Shown: piece by piece, positions 32,383-44,846 of the stretch
Numbering within the stretch: the stretch's first letter is position 1
Layout: every line of letters starts with the position of its first letter
Notes under the pieces: generated by a model
The model's input: the letters and a program-made list of their open reading frames with translations, nothing else
What the model was told of the DNA's origin: nothing
Database searches by the model: none
Program-made: the position numbers and the translations under genes
Assembly (NCBI RefSeq): GCF_001659605.2
Contig: NC_035172.2
Coordinates: 29,067,342 to 29,131,341, forward strand
From: Manihot esculenta
Taxonomy: Eukaryota > Streptophyta > Magnoliopsida > Malpighiales > Euphorbiaceae
Reading direction: 5' to 3'
DNA: 64,000 nt

Positions 32383-33964
32383 TTACTAGCAGTTGTCGAA
32401 ACCGGTCAAAAATAACCTTTTTGGTTATCAACAATTTTACAACTGTAGATAGTGGTGAAAGAATCGAATGCAGAGGGAATTGAAAACTTATCTATTTTTC
32501 TCAACAAGACCAAAAGAATTAACTGAAAGCAAAATAAATTGAAACGAGATAAAACTGAAAGCAAACAGACTGAAAGTAAAATAGGGGGGTTTTGAGATTG
32601 ATTTAATTAAGCAACTACTGAAAACAATTAAATAAGCGAATAATAAATTAAAAGGGAAATCAATAATGGGAAAGGTCTAGTTGAAGAGTTGGATCGATTT
32701 CAGTTGTTTGGAATGATCATTGAAACTTATGTTCTTTTGATTGATTAAATAGATTAGTTATGGAGATAGAAGACGCTTCTCACCACCATGTCTCTCCTTA
32801 TGATTAAACCAATTAGGGAACGTCCTCTAATTAATTACTAGTTAATAAATTGCCAAGGAACGTCCTTGGGCCTTAGGCATCAAAACAATTGTTAATTGCA
32901 TGAAGAGATAGATAGATCCAATCCTAGCTACTCAAACGCATGAGATATTGCTAGATCATACAATTTCCTTAGTTTTTACACCAAGTGTTCTTGTGTTTGA
33001 ACAATCCAAACAATTACGGACTTGAAATTATCCAAACTAACAATATATTACCTTGCAATTAAAAATCAAGTGGCCAATTTGATCAAAACAACAAAGTAGT
33101 AATAGATTCAAGTATCAAATTGTATGAATATTGAACAAACCAAAGACAAACAGTTTATGTTCAAATCTCACAATCCATAAAACAACTTAAGTTTCAACCA
33201 ATCTTCAACTAGAATAAAAGGTTTCAGCCAGCTGAAAAAAAAAAACCAAAAATAAAAAAAGGAAGAAGAAGAGATGGTGTCACTTGCAATCCCGTAGGTG
33301 TGTCCAAGGGAGAGTTGAAAAAGCATGGGGAGGCTCCTTATGTGTCTTTTTATAGTTGAAAGTGTTGCCCTAGGTCTCCTTGCTGCCCAAGTTGCTGCCC
33401 AAGAGGTGCTTGCTGCCCAAGTTTTGTCTGAAAAGGAAAGAATCGCGTTGCAAGCTCTTCAGAAGGTAGGTGGCGTGGAAGGCTCTTCAGAAGGAAGGTG
33501 TGCACGCGGATGGATGTGCAGAAGGGAAAGATATTATGTCCAGTCTTTCCTTTTTGGGTGGAGCCTTCGTTTGAATTTTGAATGCTGAATGCAGAAGGGG
33601 CAAGTGCATCTTCTTGAAATCTTGCTGCCTAAATAGGAAGATCTGACTGCTGCAGTGTATGCACATCTTTGAACAAGGAAAGAAAGATCTGCGATTTGAA
33701 TTTCAAATAATCTTCTGACTAAGCTTTCCTTATTTGCTTTTACTTCTGCACTTTCCTTATTTGAAAACTTTCCTTATTTGAAAATTTTCCTTTTTGGCAC
33801 TTTTTATATTTGGCACTTTTTGGCAGTTTTAAGAGCATTTTCACCATATTGCCTCTTTACACCTAATATCTGCAAAACATGATTAAAACCACAAAATTAG
33901 GTAGAAATGGTGTAAAATAACATCAATAATATTATGATAAAATGGGCTAAAATATGCTCTATCA
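32383..33964 (-). repeat. Family A LTR 2 (shared middle LTR)
   Basis: 1582 bp. It serves as 5' LTR for A2 (primer site at 32361-32376) and as 3' LTR for A3 (polypurine tract at 33965-33985). The end near 32383 has changed from TGACTCGCGG to TTACTAGCAG. Confidence 0.9.
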
Positions 33965-35144
33965 AATACCCCCACACCTAGCCTTTTGCTTGTCCTCAAG
34001 CAAATAAACATTGTCGAACAAGCTTTCTTTGCTACTTGATCCTTATTTCGACTTAAGCTCTTACTCTAGACACTTATTTTGAATCATTGTAGTGAAGAAT
34101 ATATGCATCAAGGTTACTCACCTTCTTTCCTTATTTCCTTTTACTTACAATGGCTAGGATTTGTTTTACTCAAGAGAGAGATTACACATGCACATGTTAT
34201 TGTTCAGTTAAGACTTTTTCTAGCTTTCGGAGTGATTAGCCCTTACCTTGAAGTGCTTTATTCAGCCTCTTGCACATTAATCTTGCTTGAAAAAATCACC
34301 AACCTTTTGACGTGAAGGTACATATTTGTGATACCCACCCCCAGTTACTCAATTGGTCACCTGTCCAAGTGGCTACTAGCTCTGTTCATAGTCTTTCAAC
34401 CATTGGAACAGTTTTCAATTTGTGCTCATGAAGTCTAAGCCTTTGCTGAATTTCTTTAATCAATGCATTAGGCAAATCAACACCAATTGCTAAAACAAGT
34501 CATGTTAAGTTCATTCACACAACTTTCAATTCATTCTCTCTAATGAGTATCATCAATATATTTTTCACCATGGCAAGCTCAAAGATTCAATTCAAAAGGC
34601 AATTCTCAAACATGAATACAACTCACTGCAATTGATTCAACATAAGTTTAAAGAGTCATCACATCAATGGAGTCATGGAATGAAAACTCATTCAACATAG
34701 CTCATAAGTTTGATTACAGCAAATAAAAAAGAAGAAGACTGGTTGTGTGTGTGTGTTATTGAAAGAAAAAATGAAAAATTAAAAAAAAATCACACTGAAA
34801 ATGAAAACAAAAATTCAAATTGAAAATCAAAGCAAAAATAAACAAAAATAAAGATTCAGAAATATGCACCCCCACACCTAAATCATGCATTGCCCTCAAT
34901 GTATTGGAAAAATTAAAATACAAAAGAAAACTGAGTACTCCTCTGGGTGTGGTGTGCATGGTGTGATCCACTTGATCAAGGCTCAAGTAATTGGGGAAGG
35001 GAAAAGAGTCCCAACTGAATTGAGCAAAAAGTGTAGCACTCTTTTTGATATGGTCATTACCCATCCTATTTTTTTCATGTACTCATGAAGCAACATGATT
35101 AGCTTCTCCTCTTTCAGATGAGGTGTGCCTCTAGCCCTTATGTT
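33965..35144 (-). other. A3 internal region, piece 1: polypurine tract, 3' non-coding and gag-like C-terminus
   Basis: Matches A2 at 30160-31340. It ends with the C-terminal gag-like codons (HLKEEKL...SPIT, 35130 to about 34990 on the - strand), interrupted at 35144 by a solo LTR. Confidence 0.75.
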
Positions 35145-37351
35145 TGTAATACCCGGCTAGACTCCGGTATCGAAATTCCTACCGTCCGATGGAATCTCAG
35201 ATGTCGGAGACCTCTAGAAGGGGTAAAACCATATTTTCATAAAATGTTTTAATGTGTTTTATGGTTTGAAGCAAGATGGAAATGAGTTTTTGCATGGAAA
35301 CAACTTTGGAGGAAAACTCAGGTTCGGCCGCCAAAACTCAAAGTTCGGCCGCCGAACATGCATGCATTTCGGGTGAGCCTTAGGCCCCCGAAGGCATAAG
35401 TGAGGGAAGCCCAGGTTCGGCTGCCGAACCTCAAGTTCGGCCGCCGAACATGGCATGCATGCGGAGGCACGTTCGGCTCCTGAATGTGGCCTGGCCAGCC
35501 ACTATAAAAGAGCCCCTTAGCCGAAATGGGCGAGCTTTCTCCCCATTTTCGGCCAAGGTGAGCCCTTCCTCCATTCCTCACCAACTTTGAGTTCTTTCCT
35601 TCAAATCTTTCAAGTTTTTCACTAGTTTTCACTTTATTTTGAAGATTTTCAAGTTTTGAGCGAGTTTTGGAGCTTTGAGGTTCAAGAACTCAAATCTCTC
35701 CCATCTTCGAGTTTAGGTCGTCTCTCTCTCGATATTCAAGAGGTAAGAGCCGATCTTAAGCTCATTGCATGTTTTAAGTGAGTTTTATGTAAGATCTATG
35801 AGGTAGAATGCATGTTTAGCTTATAGTTAGGTTTATGAGCTTATGTTGTGATTTTGAGCAATGTGTTGTTGTTGTATGTTGTAGTTGGGGTTTAAGATAG
35901 TTTGAAGCCCCTAGGAGACAATGTATGTATATTTGCATGATTTGAATGAGTTTTATGCATGTTGGAATGAGAAGGGGGAGTTTTTGTGCAAAGGGAACCA
36001 AGTTTTTGCCCTTTGGCAGAAACCAGGTTCGGCAGCCGAAGGACTTTCGGCCGCCGAACCTGCCTGGGAGGCAGGCCTTTCGGCTGCCGAAGTTGCCCCC
36101 GAAAAGAGACTTTCGTCTCTGTCTGGGATTTTCGGCCGCCGAAGGTGCCGCCGAACCTGCCCTGTCCAGCCTTCCTTTGCATGTTTTTGCATGATTGTTT
36201 TGAGGTGTTTTAAGGGGTTTTTGGGGGATGTTTGTAGAGTTACGTTCTAGTTGTTTGGTCCCTCATTTGAGTCCACCTGTGTAGGTTCGGACCCGAGGAA
36301 CCGAGGACCCCAGCAGTGAGTTCAGCTGCTTCTGAGTCAGTAGAGCTTCAGCCAGAGGTGAGTAGAATAAACCTTTACGATTTAAAACAAATAAGTTATA
36401 AAGTCTTTAGCATGTTCATGCATCATGAATGCCATGTGATGAATTAGGTTGTTTGCATTAGAATTCACGAATATGCTGCATTGCATTTATGATGTTGATG
36501 TGGATTGGTTATTGAATGATCCTTTAGTCCTCATATGGTATGATGTTGTTACGGCATGATATGGTATGGAAGTCCAGGTTGTACCCATTCTACGTCCCTG
36601 GCACTATGTAAGAGAAAGTCCAGGTTGTACCCATTCTATGTCCCTGGCACATTGGAATGTTATGATATGTTATGTTAAGAGAAAGACCGGTTGTACCCAT
36701 TCTACGTCCCGGCACTTTGGAATGTAGAGGACTATTGGTGACAATACCATCCGAGATGTGATTTGTTGTGATGTGTTGCATTACATGATGGCATGAGATT
36801 TTTAAATGTTGTTTTCTATTATTCTGCTCACTGGGCTCTAGTAGCTCACCCCTTTTCCCTAATCCCCCAGGATTGCAGGTACGGGCTAGACAGAGAAGTC
36901 AAGAAGAGTAAAGTCTTGTAATTGTAATAGTTAGAAAGTGGACATGAAAAATTGTAAAGTCGAATAGTCATGTTATGTATAACGATATTGAGGATTGGAA
37001 GTTGTGCTTGACCCTATAGATGTTGTTATCCCTTTTAATACATGATCTTAGATGTTTACTGATGATTATGTTTAACCAACTCAACGTATGATGTATCACC
37101 CATGGGGCATTTATGAGATCCCACAGAGGGGTCAAGTTTATGATTATGACTATGTTCAGTGCATGCACAGGTTGAGTTTGGTGTATGATAGAATGTATGA
37201 AAGAAAAGTTTTAAATTTTTATGTATATTGTTGATCATGTATGGGATTAAACAGGTTTACAGGTTACATGTTAGGCTTGCTACGGGTCCCGGCGGCCTTA
37301 AGCCGATCTGAATCCTAGCGCCGGTAGCGGTCCGATTTTTGGGTCGTTACA
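35145..37351 (+). repeat. Tekay-type solo LTR in A3
   Basis: 2207 bp from TGTAATACCCGGCTAGACTC to GGGTCGTTACA, with no internal sequence and family A sequence resuming on both sides (cttatgttt / tttgcattttt). The target duplication is not exact; only about TTTG is shared. TATA is at about 35503, the palindrome clusters are at 35320-35475 and 36025-36160, and the three-copy array of a CCCATTCTACGTCCCTGGCA unit is at 36563-36722. It is the same subfamily as fragment I at 3496-5365. Confidence 0.88.
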
Positions 37352-37925
37352 TTTGCATTTTTGAGATGATTGGGCAGCACTTTGAACTCTAATTCATGTT
37401 TCTCTATGGCTAGCTGCAATTTAGTATTGAATTCAGGCAAAACAAACTCTACCTTATCCGGAGGTTTGGGCAAGCATTGATCCGCATGCTCCTTCGGTTT
37501 AGGTGCTTGGAATACCATTTGTTCCTTGTGAGCATGGGCTGTTTGTGTTGAATCTATGGCTGAATTGGTTTCCGGTTCCTCTTTATGTGCAGGACTTACT
37601 TGAAACGGATGATTGTCCTGCGGTTCAAGCTGAAGAGGCGTGCCTGGAATGCTCTCTGTCTGTGCAAGGTTGATCTGCGCACCAAGCTGAAGTGGTGCGA
37701 TCTGCTTCTGTTCATTCTGCGTATGGCTGCAGTCCATCTGTTGGATGCAACAGCCAGTTTCTTTCAATTTTGGTTCTTTCTAGCTCTCTTTCCTGCAAAG
37801 ATCATTGTTCAAAATATCATCTTGATTTATATAAAAGACATCTTTGCTCAAACAATCAATGATATCTAAACTATCAACAAGTTCTGTTTGACTGATTTGT
37901 TTGGATAAACAGTATTCTGATTGTT
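37352..37925 (-). pseudogene. A3 internal region, piece 2: gag-like ORF, middle and C-terminal part
   Basis: Minus-strand frame 37767 downwards with METGCCIQQ-like start, a glutamine-rich stretch, PAHKEEPETNSAID and KPPDKVEFVLPEF. Further upstream (37925-37770) it encodes DIIDCLSKD, also seen in A2. Cut at 37925 by element C (left target duplication TTGTT) and at 37352 by the solo LTR. Confidence 0.65.
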
Positions 37926-40046
37926 TGTAATACCCGGCAAGACGCCGGCATCGGAATTCTTACTTTCCGGCGGGTTTCCGTTGGAATCTGGAATTCGAGG
38001 ATGTCGGAGGTTCTTGGAAGGGTTAGAGAAAGGTTTTCAAATGATTTTCCGTGTTTTATGGTTTTGAATGCAAAGGAATTGGGTTTGAAAGGGAAAAGAC
38101 CAAGGAGACAAATTGCAGGTTCGGCCGCCGAAGGATAAGTTCAGCCGCCGAACGTTCCATGGTTTCGCCCGCCGAAGGATAAGTTCGGCCGTCGAACGTT
38201 GCATGGTTTTGCATGCAGCTTAGGCCGCCGAAGGAGAGGCGGTTGGGCCACCTATAAAAGCCCCGTTGACCGGAAATGGAGTGTGTTTCACTCTCTTTTC
38301 GTGCAAGGGTAGGTTCATTGTCTCCTTGGGGTGTTTTCAAGATGTTTCTTCAAATCTTTCACGATTTTCATGAGTTTTCTCCTTGTTTTGAAGAGTTATG
38401 AGCTTTGAGCAAGATTTTGAAGCTTGGAGACTTGTGGAGCTTGGATCTCCATATCTTCACGTTTGGGGTCACACCAACTCTTGTTCTTCAAGAGGTATGT
38501 GGAGATCCTTTGCTTTTATGACGTTTTCAGTGAGTTTTATGGAGGGTTATGGGTAGAGATGCATGTGTAGGGTAAAGCGAGTTTATGGTTGATTTGTGGT
38601 CAAAGCATGCTTATGTAGATAGATGTATTGTTTGTTGGGGTTGTACGTTAGTTTTGGACCCCTTGGACCTATACTTGAGTAGAGGCAGGTTGTGGGAGTG
38701 TGGTTTGCATGGTTTGGGTGTTTGGAAGGTTTGGGTGGCTTGTTTGTGCATGAAGCTGAGTTCTAGATGAACTCAGGTTCGGCCGCCGAAGCAAGGATTC
38801 GGCCTCCGAAACAAGGATTCGGCAGCCGAAGCAAGGATTCGGCCGCCGAACCCCTTAGGAGGGCTGTGATGGCCGCCAAACCTTGCCCCCGAAAGTTGAG
38901 GTTTGGCTTGAAAGCAAACTTTCGGCCGCCGAAGGAAGGTTCGGCCGCCGAAAGTACCCGAGTTTCGTCTCTGGAGAGAGGGTTCGGCCGCCGAAGGTGC
39001 CGCCGAAGATGCCCTGTCTCGCTTTTTTGCAGGAGTGTTTTAAGGGGTTTTTGGGTAGTTGTTTATGAGTTGTTGAGTGTATGTTTGGCACCTCATTCGA
39101 GTCCACCTGTGTAGGTTCGGACCCGAGGGACCGAGGAGGCCGTCAGTGTTAGCTGGTGCAGAGTTAGTCTAGTGTTTGCCAGAGGTGAGTGGAACTAAAC
39201 TTAATGTTTTAAATTGAGAAATTAAATGCTTTTAGCATGTTTCATGCACCATGAGTATGCAATAGGGTTATTGCATTAGTAGTCACGAATATGATGCATT
39301 GCATTATTTATTGATGATGTGGATGGACCAAGGCGACCTCAATAGCCCACGATCTGTTAAGTAAGGAAAGACCTGTGTGAGCTCCCTGGGGGGGCCGGGC
39401 GTTGACAGAGGGAGTTTTGAGGTCATGTCCAATCCGAGATGTGAAATGTTTGTGCTGTGACGCATTTCATGAAAGCATGTTATTAATGAACTATTTTCAT
39501 TGTTTCTACTCACTGGGCTTTTTAGCTCACCCCTCTCCCCTAACCCCAGTTTTGCAGGGCCAGAGTTAGCTATGGGGAGTCAGAGTCAGCAGTGTGCTGA
39601 GTATGAGTTTGATGTAATAGAGTAGTGGACATGATGTAAATTAAAGGTTTTGTTTGTAATGTAATGTATAGAGATAATTTCATGAAATGGATAGAGTTGT
39701 GCTTTGCCCTAGTGTATGATTAATCCCTTGTTATGCATGATCCTTATTGAATGTTTTATGTTTCTTGTTAAGATATGTGTTGAACCAAGGCTGACTTGTG
39801 ATATGCTGACCCTATGAGCGTGGGTTCTATGTTTACAGACATAGTGCATGTAGGTCAAGCTTGGTAAGTGGTAGGAAGGTTGTTTTCAGTTTTTATGTTT
39901 ATGTTTGATCATGTATGGGATTTATCAGGTACACAGAGTTCAGAATAGGCTTGCTACGGATCCCGGCGGCCTTAAGCCGATCTGGATCCTAGCGCCGGTA
40001 GCGGTCCGGGCCGTTACAGAGGGGTATCAGATTCCGGGCTGTTACA
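37926..40046 (+). repeat. Element C 5' LTR
   Basis: 2121 bp. Palindromes at 38118-38235 and 38778-39008; TATA at about 38250 (cctataaaagcccc). It has four copies of an AAGGATTCGG-containing unit at 38790-38845, where the 3' LTR has two. The end shows two successive LTR-end sequences: CCGTTACA at 40018 and GGGCTGTTACA at 40046. Confidence 0.88.
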
Positions 40047-40049
40047 GAT

Positions 40050-40063
40050 TGGTATCAGAGCCC
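40050..40063 (+). promoter_or_regulatory. Element C primer binding site (tRNA-iMet)
   Basis: TGGTATCAGAGCCC three bases after the LTR end at 40046. A second, imperfect copy (GGGTATCAGA, 40022-40031) lies inside the LTR. Confidence 0.88.
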
Positions 40064-40333
40064 AAGGTTCATATGGTCGGACCGAAGGGGTGTAAGCCCT
40101 AGATTCATAGGATCGGACCTAGAGTGTGTTGGGTTCATAGAGGTCATAGTAGGGCAAGCACAATAGGCAAAATCATGTCCACTAGGATAGGATGTAGAGT
40201 CCTATTTTGCATTGATGTGAAATGCCATGATGATATGCATGTGCATTTGTTGTAGGTTCATGTGTTTCCATATGCACCGTATGATGCTAATGATTGCTTG
40301 TGTTTTTGTGTGTTGTTCTTCAGAAGAGCTAAG

Positions 40334-41137
40334 ATGAGAGGTGCTCGTCGATCTGTGGAATCGACTGGAGTTCCGTCTGAAAGGGAAGGTATGGACACCT
40401 TTCCCCCTGTTCTGCCAAGAGCGCAGTCAGGTAGAGGTGAGTCTTTTGATGAAAGCAGAGAAGGAATGGAGATGAATGTGCAGAGGAGAGATAGAGGTCT
40501 GGATGTGATTATGCTAGAAGAAGGTATAGGAGAGGCTCAAGAAGACGCTCAAACCAAGGATTCCAGAATCTCAGGGTCAGGAGATTATGATCCCTCCACG
40601 CGGAGTACAGCTACCTCGAGAGGAGTAAAGTGGGGGAAGACCCCAAAGAAAGGGGCTAGAGGCCTGAGAAGGTCGAAGAAAAGTAAGTTTTGGACGAAGG
40701 TAAAGGCCCGTCTAGGTTGTGGTGCTGGCTCAAGCTCTGGTGCAGGTCGTGTAAAATGTACGAGGTGTGGAAGGCCACACAAGGGAGTCTGCCGTTATGG
40801 GACAATAGCTTGTTTCAGGTGCGGACAGGAAGGACACATAGCACGTGAGTGTCCTACTGCGCCCCGAGTAGCACAGTCGCAGCGGTTAGTTTCAGGTAGA
40901 GAGGCTCAGCCAGCAGCTCCAGTACTGTCGCAGGGTAGAGGAAGAGGGTCAACCTTTTCTTCTGAGGGTTCCCATGGAGAAGGTCCGTCAGCTCCGGCTC
41001 GGATCTTCACTCAGGCTCAGCAAGAGGCAGACACATCGAACACAGTGGTGCCAAGTATGCTCACTTTGGAGTATGCTGATGTGTATGTTTTTGTGAACCC
41101 TAGTGTTTCTCTTTCCTTGTTGTTTAGTGAGCCGTAG
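40334..41137 (+). pseudogene. Element C gag, capsid region deleted
   Basis: Starts MRGARRSVESTGVP like elements B and G, after a TTCTTCAG acceptor-like site. At about residue 75 it passes from the N-terminal region directly to GSGDYDPSTRS and the basic KKSKFW region, so the proline-rich linker and essentially the whole capsid are missing. Both zinc knuckles are kept (CTRCGRPHKGVC and [14 protein letters not shown]). The protease motif is degraded to VFVNPSVSLSLLF and the frame stops at 41137. It could at most make an RNA-binding fragment. Confidence 0.88.
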
Positions 41138-42493
41138 TGAGGGTGGGTTTGATGACTTCTGGGCTTAGAGTGTTCTCTTTGGGTCAGTGGACCCGAGTGT
41201 GATCCATCTGTGGCAGAGTCAGTCTGTCGGTTCCGTTCAGTGGCGGTAGAGAGTAGATGCCTTCCAGCTGACCTAGTGGTTCTAGATTTGACTGTGTGAT
41301 GTCATTCTAGTGGTGGATTGGCTAGCTACTCGAGGTACTACCTGAGTCTGCAGAGACAAGGTAGGAGAGGTCAGAGGTGCGGATGGATTAGAGTTTGTCC
41401 TTGGAGGGGACAGAGTAGGGGTGCCTAGAGGTTTGATGTCAGCCCTACAGGCTCGTAGATTGCTCAGGAGAGGTTATCAGAGGGTTTCTAGCTCTTGCTG
41501 AGGAGTTTAGTCGTCAGGTCAGGGAACCAACCTCAGTGTTTGTTGGTTGAGAGAGAGTTCTGAGAAGTTTTCCCAGGCGAGCTGTCAGGTTTACCACCTG
41601 CTAGAGAGTTCGAGTTTGGAATAGGAGTGGTGTCTAGACCCAGAACCATTTCTATTCTTCCCTATAGGATGGCACCTGTCAGAGTAGTGGGGAGCCTTGG
41701 TAGACAAGGGTTGTATCCGACTGAGTACTACACCCTGGAGTGTTCCAGTGTTGTTGAAGGAAAAGATGGATGAATCCTTGAGACGTTGTACCAACTGTAC
41801 GTGGGTGAACAAGGTCACTACCAAGGGCAGGTATTCCCATGCAGGATTGATGATCTATTGGAACAGCTAGTAGGAGTTGGTTGTTTTTCACGATAGATCT
41901 AAGATCCGGGTACTACCTGTTGAGAGGTAGAGAAGAGGCCAGCTTAGTAAAGATGAAGAGAGAAGGGCAAGGATCAGAGTGCGCAGTGGAAGCTTGTGGA
42001 CTTCAGGCGAAGGTTGGGGCTTTGTTTGTGGCGTCGTCTTTTATAAGTGGTGATCCGTTGTGAGTCGAAGGGTAATGTGGCTTCAAGGTACATCGAACCC
42101 TTTGAAGTCCTGTAAAGGCTTAGGGATGTATCTAAGCTTGATTTACCTACACTGATGAAGAAAGTCCATCTGGTTTTCCATGTTCCTGTGTTGTGGATAT
42201 TTGTGTCAGATCCAAGTGAGGTTCATACGGACCAAAGGTGGAGATCTTCGGGGATCTCACCTATGTGGAGCAGCCAGTGTAGGTCATGGACACACAGAGT
42301 AGAAGGGTAAGGAACAAGGAATGCCAATGGTATGAGAATCACCACAGTTTGGAAGTGAGTCTAGAAGACCCGGGAGTGTTTACTCCAGCTGTGCCTGCGT
42401 CTCTCTTTGGAGAGAGGTTGTAGGCTTCGCTTGCTTGCTTGCATGTTTGTTGTTTGAACATTCGGGGACGAATGTTTTTGTAAGGGGGTAGAT
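41138..42493 (+). pseudogene. Element C pol remnants
   Basis: Broken pieces in several frames: the protease end (like [15 protein letters not shown] of element B), a reverse transcriptase N-terminal scrap (IDDLLEQLVGVGCFS-like, to about 41930), then a jump near 42060 to the integrase tail (VASRYIEPFEVL, KLDLPTLMKKVHLVFHV) and the chromodomain-like end. The reverse transcriptase palm, RNase H and integrase core are deleted. The polypurine tract and the hairpin GAACATTCG/CGAATGTT lie at 42458-42492. Confidence 0.8.
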
Positions 42494-44575
42494 TGTAATA
42501 CCCGGCGAGACGCCGGCATCGAAATTCTTACTTTCCGGCGGGTTTCCGTTGGAATCTGGAATTCGAGGATGTCGAAGGTTCTTGGAAGGGTTAGAGAAAG
42601 GTTTTCAAATGATTTTCCGTGTTTTATGGTTTTGAATGCAAAGGAATTGGGTTTAAAAGGGAAAAGACCAAGGAGACAAATTGCAGGTTCGGCCGCCGAA
42701 GGATAAGTTCGGCTGTCGAACATTACATGGTTTCGCCCGCAGAAGGATAAGTTCGGCCACCGAACGTTGCATGGTTTTGCATGCAGCTTAGGCCGTCGAA
42801 GGAGAGGCGGTTGGGCCACCTATAAAAGCCCCGTTGACCGGAAATGGAGTGTGTTTCACTCTCTTTTCGTGCAAGGGTAGGTTCATGCTCTCTTTGGGGT
42901 GTTTTCAAGATGTTTCTTCAAATCTTTCACGGTTTTCATGAGTTTTCTCCTTGTTTTGAAGAGTTATGAGCTTTGAGCAAGATTTTGAAGCTTGGAGACT
43001 TGTGGAGCTTGGATCTCCATATCTTCACGTTTAGGGTCACACCAACTCTTGTTCTTCAAGAGGTAAGAGGAGATCCTTTGCTTTTATGACGTTTTCAGTG
43101 AGTTTTATGGAGGGTTATGGGTAGAGATGCATGTGTAGGGTAAAGCGAGTTTATGGTTGATTTGTGGTCAAAGCATGCTTATGTAGATAGATGTGTTGTT
43201 TGTTGGGGTTGTACGTTAGTTTTGGACTCCTTGGACCTATACTTGAGTAGAGGCAGGTTGTGGGAGTGTGGTTTGCATGGTTTGGGTGTTTGGAAGGTTT
43301 GGGTGGCTTGTTTGTGCATGAAGTTGAGTTCTAGATGAACTCAGGTTCGGCCGCCGAAGCAAGGATTCGGTCTCCGAACCCCTTAGGAGGGCTGTGATGG
43401 CCGCCTAACCTTGCCCCCGAAAGTTGAGGTTTGGCTTGAAAGCAGACTTTCGGCCACCGAAGGAAGGTTCGGCCGCCGAAAGTACCCGAGTTTCATCTCT
43501 GGAGAGAGGGTTCGGCCGCCGAAGGTGCCGCCGAAGATGCCATGTCTCGCTTTTTTGCAGGAGTGTTTTAAGGGGTTTTTGGATAGTTGTTTATGAGTTG
43601 TTGAGTGTATGTCTGGCATCTCATTCGAGTCCACCTGTGTAGGTTCGAACCCGAGGGACCGAGGAGGCCGTCAGTGTTAGCTGGTGCAGAGTCAGTCTAG
43701 CGTTTGCCAGAGGTGAGTGGAACTAAACTTAATGTTTTAAATTGAGAAATTAAATGCTTTTAGCATGTTTCATGCACCATGAGTATGCAATAGGGTGATT
43801 GCATTAGTAGTCACGAATATGATGCATTGCATTATTTATTGATGATGTGGATGGACCAAGGCGATCTCAATAGCCCACGATCTGTTAAGTAAGGAAAGAC
43901 CTGTGTGAGCTCCCTAGGGGGGGCCGGGCGCTGCCAGAGGGAGTTTTGAGGTCATGTCCAATCCGAGATGTGAAATGTTTGTGCTGTGACGCATTTCATG
44001 AAAGCATGTTATTAATGAACTGTTTTCATTGTTTCTACTCACTGGGCTTTTTAGCTCACCCCTCTCCCCTAACCCCAGTTTTGCAGGGCCAGAGTTAGCT
44101 ATGGGGAGTCAGAGTCAGCAGTGTGCTGAGTATGAGTTTGATGTAATAGAGTAGTGGACATGATGTAAATTAAAAGTTTTGTTTGTAATGTAATGTATAG
44201 AGATAATGTCATGAAATGGATAGAGTTGTGATTTTCCCTAGTGTATGATTAATCCCTTGTTATGCATGATCCTTATTGAATGTTTTATGTTTCTTGTTAA
44301 GATATGTGTTGAACCAAGGCTGACTTGTGATATGCTGACCCTATGAGCGTGGGTTCTATGTTTACAGACATAGTGCATGCAGATCAAGCTTGGTAAGTGG
44401 TAGGAAGGTTGTTTTTAGTTTTTATGTTTATGTTTGATCATGTATGGGATTTATCAGGTGCACAGAGTTCAGGATAGGCTTGCTACGGGTCCCGACAGCC
44501 TTAAGCCGATCTGGATCCTAGCGCCGGTAGCGGTCCAGGCTGTTACAGAGGGGTATCGTATTCCGGGCTGTTACA
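42494..44575 (+). repeat. Element C 3' LTR
   Basis: 2082 bp, close to the 5' LTR but with about 38 bp fewer in the AAGGATTCGG repeats (43360-43380) and scattered substitutions. It ends with the same doubled terminus (44547 and 44575). Right target duplication TTGTT follows. Confidence 0.9.
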
Positions 44576-44846
44576 TTGTTTCTCTTCAGCAGCTTGTTCT
44601 TGTACTTGTGAACTCTCATCATCTGTTTCATCATCTTGAAGCTCTTTCTCACTTCTTAAAATGCATGCATTTAATGAGGTGACCATTTGTCCAATCTGTT
44701 GTTCGATGCTTTGCATAGAATTCGCTAATGTCTCCATCATCTTCTTAAGGTGCTGATTGGTACTTGAAGGTTCTGGTTGGGCTTGATATCCTTGATAATT
44801 TTGGTAGTTGTTATCCCATGCATAACTGAAGTCTAGATAGTCTCCC
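44576..44846 (-). pseudogene. A3 internal region, piece 3: gag-like ORF, middle part
   Basis: Minus-strand frame YLDFSYAWDNNYQNYQGYQ, then KKMMETLANSMQSIEQQIGQ and an acidic, glutamate-rich stretch. This contains the region deleted from A2. Bounded by element C on the left and solo LTR D on the right. Confidence 0.7.

Larger units (their letters stand above)
37926..44575 (+). mobile_element. Element C: Tekay retrotransposon with large internal deletions
   Basis: LTRs at 37926-40046 and 42494-44575 with an exact target duplication TTGTT (37921-37925 and 44576-44580). The internal region is only about 2.4 kb against 5.4 kb in element B. It keeps the gag N-terminus and zinc knuckles, a protease remnant, a scrap of reverse transcriptase and the integrase tail, all broken. 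The LTRs belong to a distinct subfamily (TGTAATACCCGGCRAGACGC start). Confidence 0.93.

Noticed and set aside
41881..42063. Short ORF starting MFFTIDLRSGYY in element C
   Set aside because: A fused scrap of the reverse transcriptase before the large deletion; no separate gene.
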